From positions 1 to 14,369 of the forward strand of contig CALHAO010000355.1 of NCBI GenBank assembly GCA_937931765.1: a DNA stretch of 14,369 nt, given 5' to 3'. Source of the stretch: an uncultured Thiotrichaceae bacterium (GTDB lineage Bacteria > Pseudomonadota > Gammaproteobacteria > Thiotrichales > Thiotrichaceae). A program made the translations under genes and the position numbers. Within the stretch, counting starts at the first letter, position 1. Each line of letters starts with the position of its first letter. Below are positions 6,285-13,679 of this stretch, piece after piece. The notes under the pieces are model-generated. The model saw nothing but the letters and a program-made list of their open reading frames with translations, had not been told where the DNA came from and ran no database searches.

Positions 6285-6586
6285 AGTCTTTAGTCTCGTT
6301 TAGTTGTTTATAGGGAAAGCACATCTGATCAGGCCGATCAATTAACAATCAACATCTCAGATTGGTTCGAGCGCACAACCAGCAGAAATTTATCACCCTC
6401 GATAGAAATAACAAATCCGCCAGTCGCTTACGCGTACTATTTTGTGACAAAACCCGATCAAAGTTGCGCAAAGCCAACAGTAAAACCCTTACTATTGTGA
6501 CTTCCGAACAACAGAATGATACATCGCTACCATGAAAGGGTAAACCCATCTTGTCTGAAAATTGGCAAATGAGAGAAAAATTACCG
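6285..6586 (-). promoter_or_regulatory. 302-nt intergenic region between ffh and lipoprotein gene
   Basis: I see no convincing gene here. Candidate control sites for the lipoprotein gene on the minus strand are a TATAAA box about 28 nt upstream of the ATG, and a weaker TTGTTA/TAAATT pair (16-nt spacing) further upstream. A dyad TGATC-N5-GATCA lies at 6326-6340. The last 45 nt before the ATG resemble the region upstream of the paralog at 4055, with GTGCTTT, GAGAC and AGACTATG in common. Confidence 0.45.
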
Positions 6587-7966
6587 CTAAAAACCGCCCA
6601 TTGGCGGAAATCCACCACCGCCCGGCGGCATTTTACCTTTCATAGCTTGCATCATTTTCCGCATGCCACCTTTAGAAAACTTCTTCATGACTTTACTCAT
6701 TTGCTGCTGTTGCTTCATTAAACGGTTCACATCCTGTACTTGCAAACCACAACCTAAGGCAATACGGCGTTTACGAGAAGCCTTAATCAGATCAGGGTGG
6801 CGGCGCTCACCCGGAGTCATTGAGTTAATAATCGCAATCATTCTGCGAACCTCCTTATCTCCCGTCTGACTACTCATCTGTGCTGCCATATTACCCATGC
6901 CCGGCATCTTATCCATCAAACCACCCATACCGCCCATCTTTTGCATCTGTAGCATCTGCTCACGCAAATCTTCAAAATTAAAACTCTTACCTTTATTTAA
7001 TTTTTTGGCTAGTTTTTGTGCTTTCTGATGATCAACACTCTGTTGTGCATCCTCAATCAGACTCAGCACATCGCCCATGCCGAGTATCCGGGAGGCCATT
7101 CTATCTGGATGAAAAGCTTCCAATGCATCCAATTTTTCACCGACACCAATAAACTTAATCGGCTTACCGGTTATATGGCGCACAGACAAGGCGGCACCAC
7201 CGCGCGCATCACCATCGGCCTTAGTCAATACCACACCCGTCAGTGGTAGCGCATCATCAAAGGCTTTCGCTGTATTAGCAGCATCTTGACCAGTCATGCT
7301 GTCGACCACAAACAAGGTCTCAACCGGATTCACGGCAGCATGCAACTGGCTGATTTCGTCCATCATCTCGGCATCAATCGCCAAACGACCCGCAGTATCC
7401 AGAATCAACACATCCACATACTGATGTTTCGCATGATCTAAAGCAGCACGCGCAATATCTACCGGTTTCTGACTGACGTCACTGGGAAAGAAGATGGCTT
7501 CAGTTTGTCCCGCCACCGTTTCCAGCTGTTTAATGGCCGCAGGGCGATAAACATCACAACTCGCCACCATCACTGACTTCTTGTTTTTCTCTTTTAGAAA
7601 CTGAGCTAACTTACCCACAGTGGTTGTTTTACCGGCACCTTGCAAACCTGCCATCAGGATAACGGCCGGAGGCTGAGCATTGAGGTCCAGCGACTCATTC
7701 GCCTGCCCCATAGTTTCCACCAGCTCGTCATTCACCACCTTGATCAGCGCTTGACCCGGCGAAAGGCTATTCAGCACTTCCTGTCCTATCGCACGCTCAC
7801 GTACCCGGCTAATAAAATCCCTGACTACCGGCAACGCAACATCCGCTTCCAATAAAGCCATACGCACATCGCGCAGCGCTTCTTTAATATTATCGTCGGT
7901 CAGTCTCGCCTGACCCCGGAGTTTTTTTACCGTACTGGACAAGCGTCCACTTAAATTTTCAAACAT
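6587..7966 (-). CDS. ffh: Signal recognition particle protein Ffh
   Basis: Ffh is the GTPase of the SRP. With 4.5S RNA it binds signal and transmembrane sequences on ribosomes and delivers them to FtsY. The 459-residue product has normal length. The N domain covers about residues 1-85. The G domain shows G1 GLQGAGKT (107-114), DVYRPAA (138-144), DTAGR (190-194), TKAD (248-251) and GVGEK (274-278). The Met-rich M domain (about 325-435) shows a conserved RRxAxGxG-like stretch (RRIALGCG) used in RNA binding. The tail is Gly/Pro/Met-rich, ending PPMGGF. The start at 7966 fits the family N-terminus MFENLSGRL; the ribosome-binding site is a weak AGAAGA. It is divergent from ypjD, as in E. coli, but is separated from rpsP by the lipoprotein block. 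Confidence 0.98.
   Translation of the reverse strand: MFENLSGRLSSTVKKLRGQARLTDDNIKEALRDVRMALLEADVALPVVRDFISRVRERAIGQEVLNSLSPGQALIKVVNDELVETMGQANESLDLNAQPPAVILMAGLQGAGKTTTVGKLAQFLKEKNKKSVMVASCDVYRPAAIKQLETVAGQTEAIFFPSDVSQKPVDIARAALDHAKHQYVDVLILDTAGRLAIDAEMMDEISQLHAAVNPVETLFVVDSMTGQDAANTAKAFDDALPLTGVVLTKADGDARGGAALSVRHITGKPIKFIGVGEKLDALEAFHPDRMASRILGMGDVLSLIEDAQQSVDHQKAQKLAKKLNKGKSFNFEDLREQMLQMQKMGGMGGLMDKMPGMGNMAAQMSSQTGDKEVRRMIAIINSMTPGERRHPDLIKASRKRRIALGCGLQVQDVNRLMKQQQQMSKVMKKFSKGGMRKMMQAMKGKMPPGGGGFPPMGGF
6589..6607 (-). terminator. Terminator hairpin embedded in the ffh stop region
   Basis: On the minus strand CCGCC-AATG-GGCGG is followed at once by TTTTT. The hairpin is formed by the last five or so codons of ffh, and the TAG stop overlaps the end of the T-run. 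The 5-bp all-GC stem with a tetraloop and T-run is a plausible intrinsic terminator, though short. Confidence 0.6.
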
Positions 7967-8000
7967 GATTGTCTTCTTCTAGTCGCAGTCGTGCACAAAT

Positions 8001-8012
8001 TGCTATCATAGC
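8001..8012 (-). promoter_or_regulatory. Candidate extended -10 promoter of ffh
   Basis: On the minus strand TGC-TATGAT forms an extended -10 element about 40 nt before the ffh start; no good -35 box is visible. The same bases form a small palindrome (GCTAT-C-ATAGC at 8002-8012). A TATAGT on the plus strand (8021-8026) may serve ypjD in the opposite direction. All are sequence matches only. Confidence 0.35.
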
Positions 8013-8055
8013 ACTACTGTATAGTCATTTCGTCGATAAACAAGCTGCGAGAAAC

Positions 8056-8859
8056 ATGATAACAATACTCACCTCACTGGCCGCACTTGCCTGGATTGCC
8101 ACATGGCTGGCCATCGCTCTGCGCTTGCGCAAACAAACCGAGCGAAAACCTGAGCTGAAATTACTGAATATATTTTGGTTGCTCAGCCTTATTCTACATG
8201 GCACAACTCTATTACTGCCTTGGCTGGAAAATGGCTCTATGACCATTGACCTCCCAGGCTCGCTGTCGATCGTGGCATGGCTCACCACTTTCCTGTTATT
8301 CCTTGCCCACCTAAAACGTCCGCTGGAAACCATGGGGCTTATTGTTATCCCCGGCACGATAATCGCGCTGGTTCTGGCTAATGGGCTAACTCAAACCGGC
8401 AACAGCATTATCTTACAAAATGGCCTTGGGCTTCATATTATATTATCTTTGCTGGCCTACAGCATGCTAGCCTTGGCGACACTACAAGCTTTACTGCTGG
8501 CTACTCAGAGCCATTTTTTACATAACCACAAACCGAACGGATTTATCCGCACGCTACCTCCTTTGCAAGACATGGAGTCACTCCTCTTCCAGCTCATCTC
8601 AGCAGGCGTTATCCTGCTAACCCTCGGTTTACTCAGCGGTTTGATTTACCTGGATGGCCTATTCGGCCAGCAGGTTGCTCATAAAACTATATTATCTATA
8701 CTAGCCTGGATTACTTTTTCCACCTTGTTATTCGGACACTGGCGTTACGGCTGGCGTGGCAAGATAGCCATTCGCTGGACAGTCAGCGGTTTTATTTTAC
8801 TCATGCTGGCATTCTGGGGCAGTAAATTTGTGATCGAATATCTGGTAAAACAATCATGA
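8056..8859 (+). CDS. ypjD: YpjD/CcsA-type inner-membrane cytochrome c assembly-like protein
   Basis: This is a multi-span inner-membrane protein of the CcsA/YpjD family (PF01578-like). Relatives in cytochrome c biogenesis handle haem. The YpjD branch has no settled function, but in E. coli it lies beside corB and has been linked with it by name (corE). With the ATG at 8056 the product has 267 residues and about eight hydrophobic segments. It has conserved histidines at 127 (GLGLHIILSLLAYS) and 209 (AHKTILSILAW), which could bind haem. The ending GHWRYGWRGKIAIRW followed by a last membrane span is typical of proteobacterial YpjD. A TTG at 7969 would add 29 residues and leave 2 nt between divergent start codons, so it is not preferred; GCGAG precedes the ATG at 8056. 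Its TGA overlaps the corB ATG by 4 nt. Confidence 0.92.
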   Translation: MITILTSLAALAWIATWLAIALRLRKQTERKPELKLLNIFWLLSLILHGTTLLLPWLENGSMTIDLPGSLSIVAWLTTFLLFLAHLKRPLETMGLIVIPGTIIALVLANGLTQTGNSIILQNGLGLHIILSLLAYSMLALATLQALLLATQSHFLHNHKPNGFIRTLPPLQDMESLLFQLISAGVILLTLGLLSGLIYLDGLFGQQVAHKTILSILAWITFSTLLFGHWRYGWRGKIAIRWTVSGFILLMLAFWGSKFVIEYLVKQS

Positions 8860-10148
8860 CACTGGAAGGTATTCCGCTGTGGGTGCAATTTGCAGGACTC
8901 TTTGGCCTATTTTTGCTGTCCGGTTTTTTTTCCGGATCAGAAACTGCATTGATGTCTCTCAACCGTTACAAATTGCGGCATCAGGCTGAACAGGGTCATG
9001 TCGGTGCCCTTCTTGCGCAACAATTACTGGACAAGCCCGACCGACTTATTGGTCTTATATTACTGGGCAATAACTTTATTAATGTGCTTATCACACAATT
9101 AGCCACCCTCATTGGCTTCAGTCTGTTTGGCAGTGCCGGACTGGCAATTACCACCGGATTACTGACATTATTTTTGCTGATTTTTGCTGAAGTCATGCCA
9201 AAAACGCTGGCAGCATTGCATCCTGAACGCATAGCCTTTCCCGCATCACACATTTATACCGGCATACTAAAAGTTGCCTGGCCGCTGGTCTGGCTGATCA
9301 ATATTATGTCCAACTCCATCCTGCGCTTATTCCGCATGCGACCCGATGTTAATGGCAATATCGCCCTGAACCGGGAAGAATTACGCAGCATCATGCATAC
9401 AACCGGACCACACATCCCTAAAGCACACCTTGATATGCTAATCAGTGTGCTGGATCTGGAATCTACAACGGTTGAAGATGTGATGATTCCCCGCAACCAG
9501 ATTCTAGGCCTGGACATGAGCGAGGACTGGAGTGAAATAGAAGAACAACTATTGCACAGTCAGTTTACCCGCATGCTGGTATTTGATGACAACCTTGACG
9601 ATATTCTGGGCTTCATTCATATGCGCAAGATTTTGCCACTGTTCCAGGAAGGCAAGCTGGATCGTGAGCGCCTACTACAAGCCATTCGTCCGGCTTATTT
9701 TGTCCCCGAAAGCACTACGCTAGCGCAACAACTAATAAACTTTCGTGAAGCTTCCCGCCGCATTGGCATTGTTGTTGATGAGTATGGTGAAATTCAGGGG
9801 CTACTAACAATAGAAGACATACTGGAAGAAATTGTCGGCGAATTTTCAACCGTGCCAATGAGTCATAGCCGTGAAATCCAGGAACGTGATGACGGCAGCC
9901 ACTGGCTTGATGGCGCAACAGCTATTCGGGAAGTCAACAGGCAGCTGGATACGCAGCTATCAACTGATGGCCCAAAAACAATCAATGGCCTGATTATCGA
10001 GTACCTCGAATCCATTCCTGTTCCTGGCATGACGGTATTAATCGATAATTACCCGATGGAAATACGCAAAACCCGTAATAATGCTGTGAAAACACTGATC
10101 CTCCACCCCCGCATCGATCGTAAACAGGACAATAGCAGCAATGAGTAA
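8856..10148 (+). CDS. corB: CNNM/CBS-domain membrane protein, CorB type
   Basis: This is a membrane protein of the CNNM/CorB/HlyC-CorC group, associated with Mg2+ (and Co2+) transport or resistance. In order, the 430 residues show four parts. A DUF21/CNNM transmembrane domain (about 10-160) has SGFFSGSETALMSLNRYKL and the EVMPKT motif. A CBS pair follows (about 205-262 and 275-328), opening with TTVEDVMIPR and closing GLLTIEDILEEIVGE. A CorC_HlyC domain covers about 345-418 (WLDGATAIREVN, ING, PVPGMTV). The tail is short and hydrophilic. CBS pairs in this family bind adenine nucleotides. Start and stop overlap both neighbours (ATGA with ypjD, 8 nt with radA), so the three genes form one translationally coupled operon. 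The order ypjD-corB next to divergent ffh is the same as in E. coli. Confidence 0.95.
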   Translation: MTLEGIPLWVQFAGLFGLFLLSGFFSGSETALMSLNRYKLRHQAEQGHVGALLAQQLLDKPDRLIGLILLGNNFINVLITQLATLIGFSLFGSAGLAITTGLLTLFLLIFAEVMPKTLAALHPERIAFPASHIYTGILKVAWPLVWLINIMSNSILRLFRMRPDVNGNIALNREELRSIMHTTGPHIPKAHLDMLISVLDLESTTVEDVMIPRNQILGLDMSEDWSEIEEQLLHSQFTRMLVFDDNLDDILGFIHMRKILPLFQEGKLDRERLLQAIRPAYFVPESTTLAQQLINFREASRRIGIVVDEYGEIQGLLTIEDILEEIVGEFSTVPMSHSREIQERDDGSHWLDGATAIREVNRQLDTQLSTDGPKTINGLIIEYLESIPVPGMTVLIDNYPMEIRKTRNNAVKTLILHPRIDRKQDNSSNE

Positions 10149-11502
10149 AGCCAAGACACAATATCATTGCACCGCCTGTGGCAGCCTGCATAACAAATGG
10201 AATGGACAATGCTCGGACTGTGAAGAATGGAATACCCTGGAAGAAAGTGTCAGCCTGCCTGCTGCGGCAAAAAAGAATCCCCGGTTCAGCGGGTACACCG
10301 GTGATAGGGCAACCATTCAATCACTATCTGATGTTCAAACCAAAGAAGACCCCCGCATACCCACATCACTAGCTGAACTTGATCGTGTATTAGGCGGTGG
10401 CCTGGTAGCTGGCTCAGTAGTTTTGATTGGGGGTGATCCTGGCATCGGGAAATCCACTATCTTGTTACAAACACTATGTGAGCTTCAGAACAACAGCAGC
10501 TTATATGTGACCGGCGAGGAATCTGTGCAACAGATCGGCATGCGTGCCAAACGCCTGGCCTTACCGGCCCAACATTTACGGCTATTGACTGAAACCTGTG
10601 TCGAAACCATCCTAAAACTGGCACAAAGTGAACAACCGCAACTCATGGTCATTGACTCCATTCAAACCTTATTTACCGAACACTTACAATCTGCACCCGG
10701 TTCAGTCAGCCAAATTCGCGAATCTGCCGCACAATTAGTGCGCTTTGCCAAACAAACTCAAACCATTATATTTATTGTCGGCCATGTTACCAAAGAAGGT
10801 ACACTTGCCGGGCCACGTGTTCTGGAGCACATGGTTGACACAGTACTGTATTTTGAAGGTGATCCTGGCGGACGCTACCGCATTTTACGTGCTGTAAAAA
10901 ATCGTTTTGGAGCAGTTAATGAGCTGGGTGTGTTTGCCATGACCGAACAAGGCTTAAAAGGCGTAAGCAATCCATCTGCCATATTCCTCTCCCGTCATGA
11001 GGAACCTGTACCCGGCAGCGCCATTATGGTAACTCGTGAAGGCACGCGTCCATTACTGGTGGAAGTGCAAGCTTTGGTCGATAGCAGTCACGGAGGACAT
11101 TCACGCAGAGTAGCCCTCGGACTGGAGCAAAATCGCTTAGCTATGTTGCTTGCTGTGCTGCATCGTCATGGTGATATTGCCATGTTTGATCAAGATGTCT
11201 TTATAAACATCGTAGGTGGTGTTAAAATATCTGAAACGGCCGTAGATTTACCTTTACTGATTGCTGCTTTATCCAGCTTTCGTAATCGTCCGCTTCCTAC
11301 CAATGTCGTTATTTTTGGTGAAGTAGGACTGGCGGGTGAAATACGTCCTGTTCCGAATGGTGAAGAAAGATTACGTGAAGCTGCTAAACATGGCTTTAAA
11401 CGTGCGATTATTCCCAAAGCAAATAAGCCACACCAAAAAATTAAAGGCATCGAAATTGTTCTTGCTGCCCGATTAGGTGATGCAATTGACGCTTTGATGT
11501 GA
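10141..11502 (+). CDS. radA: DNA repair protein RadA
   Basis: RadA (Sms) is a hexameric RecA-like ATPase that drives branch migration and processes recombination intermediates with RecA. The 453 residues show, in order, an N-terminal C4 zinc finger (Cys10, Cys13, Cys24, Cys27) and a Walker A GGDPGIGKST (97-106). Walker B ends at Asp172 (LMVIDS). The RadA-specific KNRFG motif is at 253-257, and a Lon-protease-like C-terminal domain covers about 285-453. Length and motifs are complete. The ATG overlaps the end of corB by 8 nt; an AGGA lies about 11 nt upstream. It is the last gene of the ypjD-corB-radA unit. No clear terminator follows, and a separate promoter candidate for the next gene starts about 25 nt after its stop. 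Confidence 0.98.
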   Translation: MSKAKTQYHCTACGSLHNKWNGQCSDCEEWNTLEESVSLPAAAKKNPRFSGYTGDRATIQSLSDVQTKEDPRIPTSLAELDRVLGGGLVAGSVVLIGGDPGIGKSTILLQTLCELQNNSSLYVTGEESVQQIGMRAKRLALPAQHLRLLTETCVETILKLAQSEQPQLMVIDSIQTLFTEHLQSAPGSVSQIRESAAQLVRFAKQTQTIIFIVGHVTKEGTLAGPRVLEHMVDTVLYFEGDPGGRYRILRAVKNRFGAVNELGVFAMTEQGLKGVSNPSAIFLSRHEEPVPGSAIMVTREGTRPLLVEVQALVDSSHGGHSRRVALGLEQNRLAMLLAVLHRHGDIAMFDQDVFINIVGGVKISETAVDLPLLIAALSSFRNRPLPTNVVIFGEVGLAGEIRPVPNGEERLREAAKHGFKRAIIPKANKPHQKIKGIEIVLAARLGDAIDALM

Positions 11503-11526
11503 ATTTACAACACACTTATCGTATAC

Positions 11527-11553
11527 TTGTTGACTCAACGCCACATATATAAT
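11527..11553 (+). promoter_or_regulatory. Promoter candidate for the DEAD-box-like gene
   Basis: A perfect TATAAT (11548-11553) lies 15 nt after TTGTTG (11527-11532). Overlapping alternatives such as TTGTTG-N17-TAATAC give a similar location. Transcription would begin near 11560, leaving a leader of about 150 nt before the TTG start at 11708. Confidence 0.55.
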
Positions 11554-11582
11554 ACTTTTACTGAAGTCTTGGGCATCATTTT

Positions 11583-11673
11583 ATTCATAAATTTTCAGAA
11601 AGAATCTGCCCCAAAAAAAGCTTCGCTATCGAATCCCGTTTTCAATGTTCATTCTAGAAAATGATTTATGAAT
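11583..11673 (+). promoter_or_regulatory. Long-range stem-loop in the leader of the DEAD-box-like gene
   Basis: ATTCATAAAT (11583-11592) is the exact complement of ATTTATGAAT (11664-11673). The pairing continues with TTTC/GAAA (11593-11596 with 11657-11660) across a 3-nt bulge. It encloses 60 nt and ends 20 nt before the ribosome-binding site. A/U-rich long stems in leaders of cold-responsive genes can act in temperature control; here that is only a possibility. Confidence 0.45.
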
Positions 11674-11693
11674 TACTTACCTGCATACTCGGT

Positions 11694-11710
11694 CAGGGAG
11701 TTTACTATTG
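11694..11710 (+). promoter_or_regulatory. Ribosome-binding site that supports a TTG start
   Basis: AGGGAG (11695-11700) lies 7 nt before TTG at 11708. The next in-frame ATG is residue 34, which would remove the conserved Q-motif, so TTG is the best start. Confidence 0.75.
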
Positions 11711-13174
11711 TCTTTTGTTAATTTAGGCTTACAAGAAAGTTTTGCCGCTACTATTGCGGATGCTGGTTATGAAAACCCAACCGAATTACAGGAACAGCTT
11801 ATTCCTCTGATGACTCAGCGGAAAAGTGTCATTGTCTGGAGCCAATCAGCTGCTGGCAAGACCGGTGCATTCCTGATTCCGGCCATTGATTACATCCTTG
11901 ATAACCCCTTGGAAGAACATCATGGCTCACGCATTCTGGTGCTAACCTCAAGGCGTGACCGGGTTAATCAAATTACCTATACGGTTAAACGCTTACTGGA
12001 TGAAGAGCAGCAGATTCGCACCGGCTTTATTGTCAGTGGACGCCCCTATCAACCACAAATGCGTTTATTGCGTCGTCCGCTTGATTTAATGATCGCTACA
12101 CCAGGACGCCTCAATGACCTGGTCGATAATAATAAGGCTGACTTTTCAAAAATTGAATTACTCATTATTGATGATTTAACAGCAATCTATAAAAAAGGCT
12201 TGTCTGAGTTAATTGACAAAGTCATCGCTCAAAAACCTGCAGATACACCTGTTATCGCATTTGTCCGACCGGATGACGAAGTCACGCCATACATTCGGAA
12301 TTTATTGCCAAGTGCTGAAGAAGTTACGATTGAAGATGAAAAAAGCCTTTTATTGCAACTACCTCAGGTTGTACATAAATCTGATGACTTTACACATAAA
12401 CTAGCACTGCTCGATCACACACTTGGCACACTGCAGGGCAAACCAACAGTTATTTTCACCAATTCATCTAAAACAGCAAAAACACTGGCAGATCATTTAG
12501 CTAACAATGGTCACAATGCAGATTCCACCCACTTATTGGACTCGGAAGAACGTAATCTTGAGGCCTGCCCGATCCTGATCACGCCTGATGAAGAAGGCTT
12601 TGTTCCCGAAATGAACAATGATATTCCCGTCATCCATTTTGAGATCCCCGAAAAAATAGAAACCTATATCAATAGATTGCAGCAGCTACTCAATCCGGAG
12701 AAGCACAACGAAACAATCACTTTATTGGCTACTCACGCTGAGCATGACAACCTGAAAAAACTGGAAGATTTCTTGGGTGAAAAACTGGAAAGTCGGAATG
12801 TTGCTGGGTTGGAACCCAAACAAAATTCACGTGCTAAAAAGGCGAATGACAAACCCGAAGGACGTAAACCACAACAACGTAAACCTGGCGGGGCGCAAGC
12901 CAATCGTGGGCGAAAAACAGCAGGTAGTAGCCCTGCGGCGGCAGGTGATAAGCAGCAACGTGCACGCAAAGGCCCCTATGGCCGCACCAACAATACTCAA
13001 CGCAAGAGTAGCGGTAGCCGCTCGACTACACCCGGACAGGCCGGTGGTGGTAACTATGAAATTGGTGGCTGGGAAAGTAAGGAAAATCAGGGCTATGCAA
13101 CACAAAAGCCGGATGCCGAAAAGAAGGTAGTCATTCGCTACAAAGAAAAGAAACGCCGTACCTTAGTCAAATAA
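11708..13174 (+). CDS. DEAD-box RNA-helicase-like protein with degenerate catalytic motifs
   Basis: The 488-residue product has the layout of an RhlE/SrmB-type DEAD-box helicase, but most active-site motifs have changed. Kept: the Q-motif region (NPTELQ, Gln28), a Walker A-like SQSAAGKT (45-52), the TPGR motif (131-134) and a motif IV-like TVIFTNSS (247-254). Changed: PTREL is TSRRD (80-84); DEAD is DDLT (155-158); SAT is lost (FVRP, 185-188); motif V is TPDEEGFV (292-299); motif VI HRxGRxGR is NRLQQLLN (322-329). The frame is open throughout and both RecA-like domains keep normal spacing, so this is not simple decay. Residues about 372-488 form a basic Gly/Arg/Lys/Gln-rich tail, probably RNA-binding. 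Loss of motifs II, III, V and VI predicts little or no helicase activity. It may be an RNA-binding scaffold or ribosome-assembly factor (inference). TTG start with a good ribosome-binding site. Confidence 0.85.
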   Translation: MSFVNLGLQESFAATIADAGYENPTELQEQLIPLMTQRKSVIVWSQSAAGKTGAFLIPAIDYILDNPLEEHHGSRILVLTSRRDRVNQITYTVKRLLDEEQQIRTGFIVSGRPYQPQMRLLRRPLDLMIATPGRLNDLVDNNKADFSKIELLIIDDLTAIYKKGLSELIDKVIAQKPADTPVIAFVRPDDEVTPYIRNLLPSAEEVTIEDEKSLLLQLPQVVHKSDDFTHKLALLDHTLGTLQGKPTVIFTNSSKTAKTLADHLANNGHNADSTHLLDSEERNLEACPILITPDEEGFVPEMNNDIPVIHFEIPEKIETYINRLQQLLNPEKHNETITLLATHAEHDNLKKLEDFLGEKLESRNVAGLEPKQNSRAKKANDKPEGRKPQQRKPGGAQANRGRKTAGSSPAAAGDKQQRARKGPYGRTNNTQRKSSGSRSTTPGQAGGGNYEIGGWESKENQGYATQKPDAEKKVVIRYKEKKRRTLVK

Positions 13175-13208
13175 GCATAGTCACTGGAAGCCGAAGACTT
13201 CTATGCTT
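13173..13208 (+). terminator. Candidate terminator/stem after the DEAD-box-like gene
   Basis: AAGCATAG (13173-13180) and CTATGCTT (13201-13208) form a perfect 8-bp inverted repeat. It overlaps the TAA stop, with an inner GAAG/CTTC pair. An alternative stem AGACTTC/GAAGTCT (13195-13221) is followed by a weak T-rich run. Termination is plausible but not strong. Confidence 0.4.
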
Positions 13209-13231
13209 GGAGATGAAGTCTCTTTATACGT

Positions 13232-13254
13232 GTTACTGGTGCTATGCCAGTAAC
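13232..13254 (-). other. Perfect 8-bp hairpin spanning the end of the Nudix gene
   Basis: GTTACTGG and CCAGTAAC flank a 7-nt loop; the mutT-type TAG stop lies partly in that loop. No T-run follows on the minus strand, so it may protect a 3' end or act in factor-dependent termination between two convergent genes. Confidence 0.4.
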
Positions 13255-13679
13255 TTGTCAAGAATCGGCGCATTAGCAGCAGGAAAGTCTAAATCGGCCA
13301 GTTCCTGCTTTGCAAACCAGCGAACCTCCTGACCTTCCCTACCATAGGGGGTTCCACTGAAGGCTTTAACCAGCCATACATCCAGAAAGATATTTTTATC
13401 TGGATAACAGTGGCGAATCTCGATATAGCTACTCATCTGCTCCAGGGCTGCATCGATACCCAGCTCCTCATCCAACTCACGCTGCAAAGCGACAGGTACA
13501 GCCTCAGCAGGCTCTACTTTGCCGCCTGGAAACTCCCATTTCCCACCTTGATGCTTGTTTTTTGGACGACACGCCAATAAAACTGAATCTTCAGATTCAT
13601 TCAAAATCACAGCGGCTACAACATGCAGCCACTCTTTATTATCAATTGGGGAAACAGGATTAGCTTCGGTATTCGGCAT
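13242..13679 (-). CDS. mutT: MutT-type Nudix hydrolase
   Basis: This is a Nudix family enzyme. MutT removes 8-oxo-dGTP from the nucleotide pool, which prevents A-to-C transversions. From the ATG at 13679 the product has 145 residues (E. coli MutT: 129). The Nudix box G-x5-E-x7-RE-x2-EE-x-G is complete: it begins GGKVEPAEA and ends RELDEELGI. It is preceded by GGKWEFPGG, typical of MutT, and followed by a hydrophobic W-L-V strand. The chosen start overlaps argJ by 20 nt. An ATG at 13697 and a start at 13769 would add residues that look like shadow of argJ, and neither has a good ribosome-binding site. Argued against other Nudix enzymes (for example ADP-ribose or NADH hydrolases) by size, the WEFPGG motif and position after argJ, but substrate is not proven. 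Confidence 0.88.
   Translation of the reverse strand: MPNTEANPVSPIDNKEWLHVVAAVILNESEDSVLLACRPKNKHQGGKWEFPGGKVEPAEAVPVALQRELDEELGIDAALEQMSSYIEIRHCYPDKNIFLDVWLVKAFSGTPYGREGQEVRWFAKQELADLDFPAANAPILDKLLA

Noticed and set aside
6349..6618. Open frame of 89 codons on the minus strand crossing the end of ffh
   Set aside because: It overlaps the ffh end and its terminator, has no recognisable domain and no good ribosome-binding site.
7969..8055. N-terminal extension of YpjD from a TTG at 7969
   Set aside because: It would place divergent start codons 2 nt apart, adds 29 residues unlike the family N-terminus, and leaves no room for promoters. The ATG at 8056 starts directly at the first membrane span.
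11708..13174. DEAD-box gene as a frameshifted pseudogene
   Set aside because: The frame is open for 488 codons with normal domain spacing. The motif losses are substitutions spread over both domains, and no second frame carries the missing motifs that I can see.
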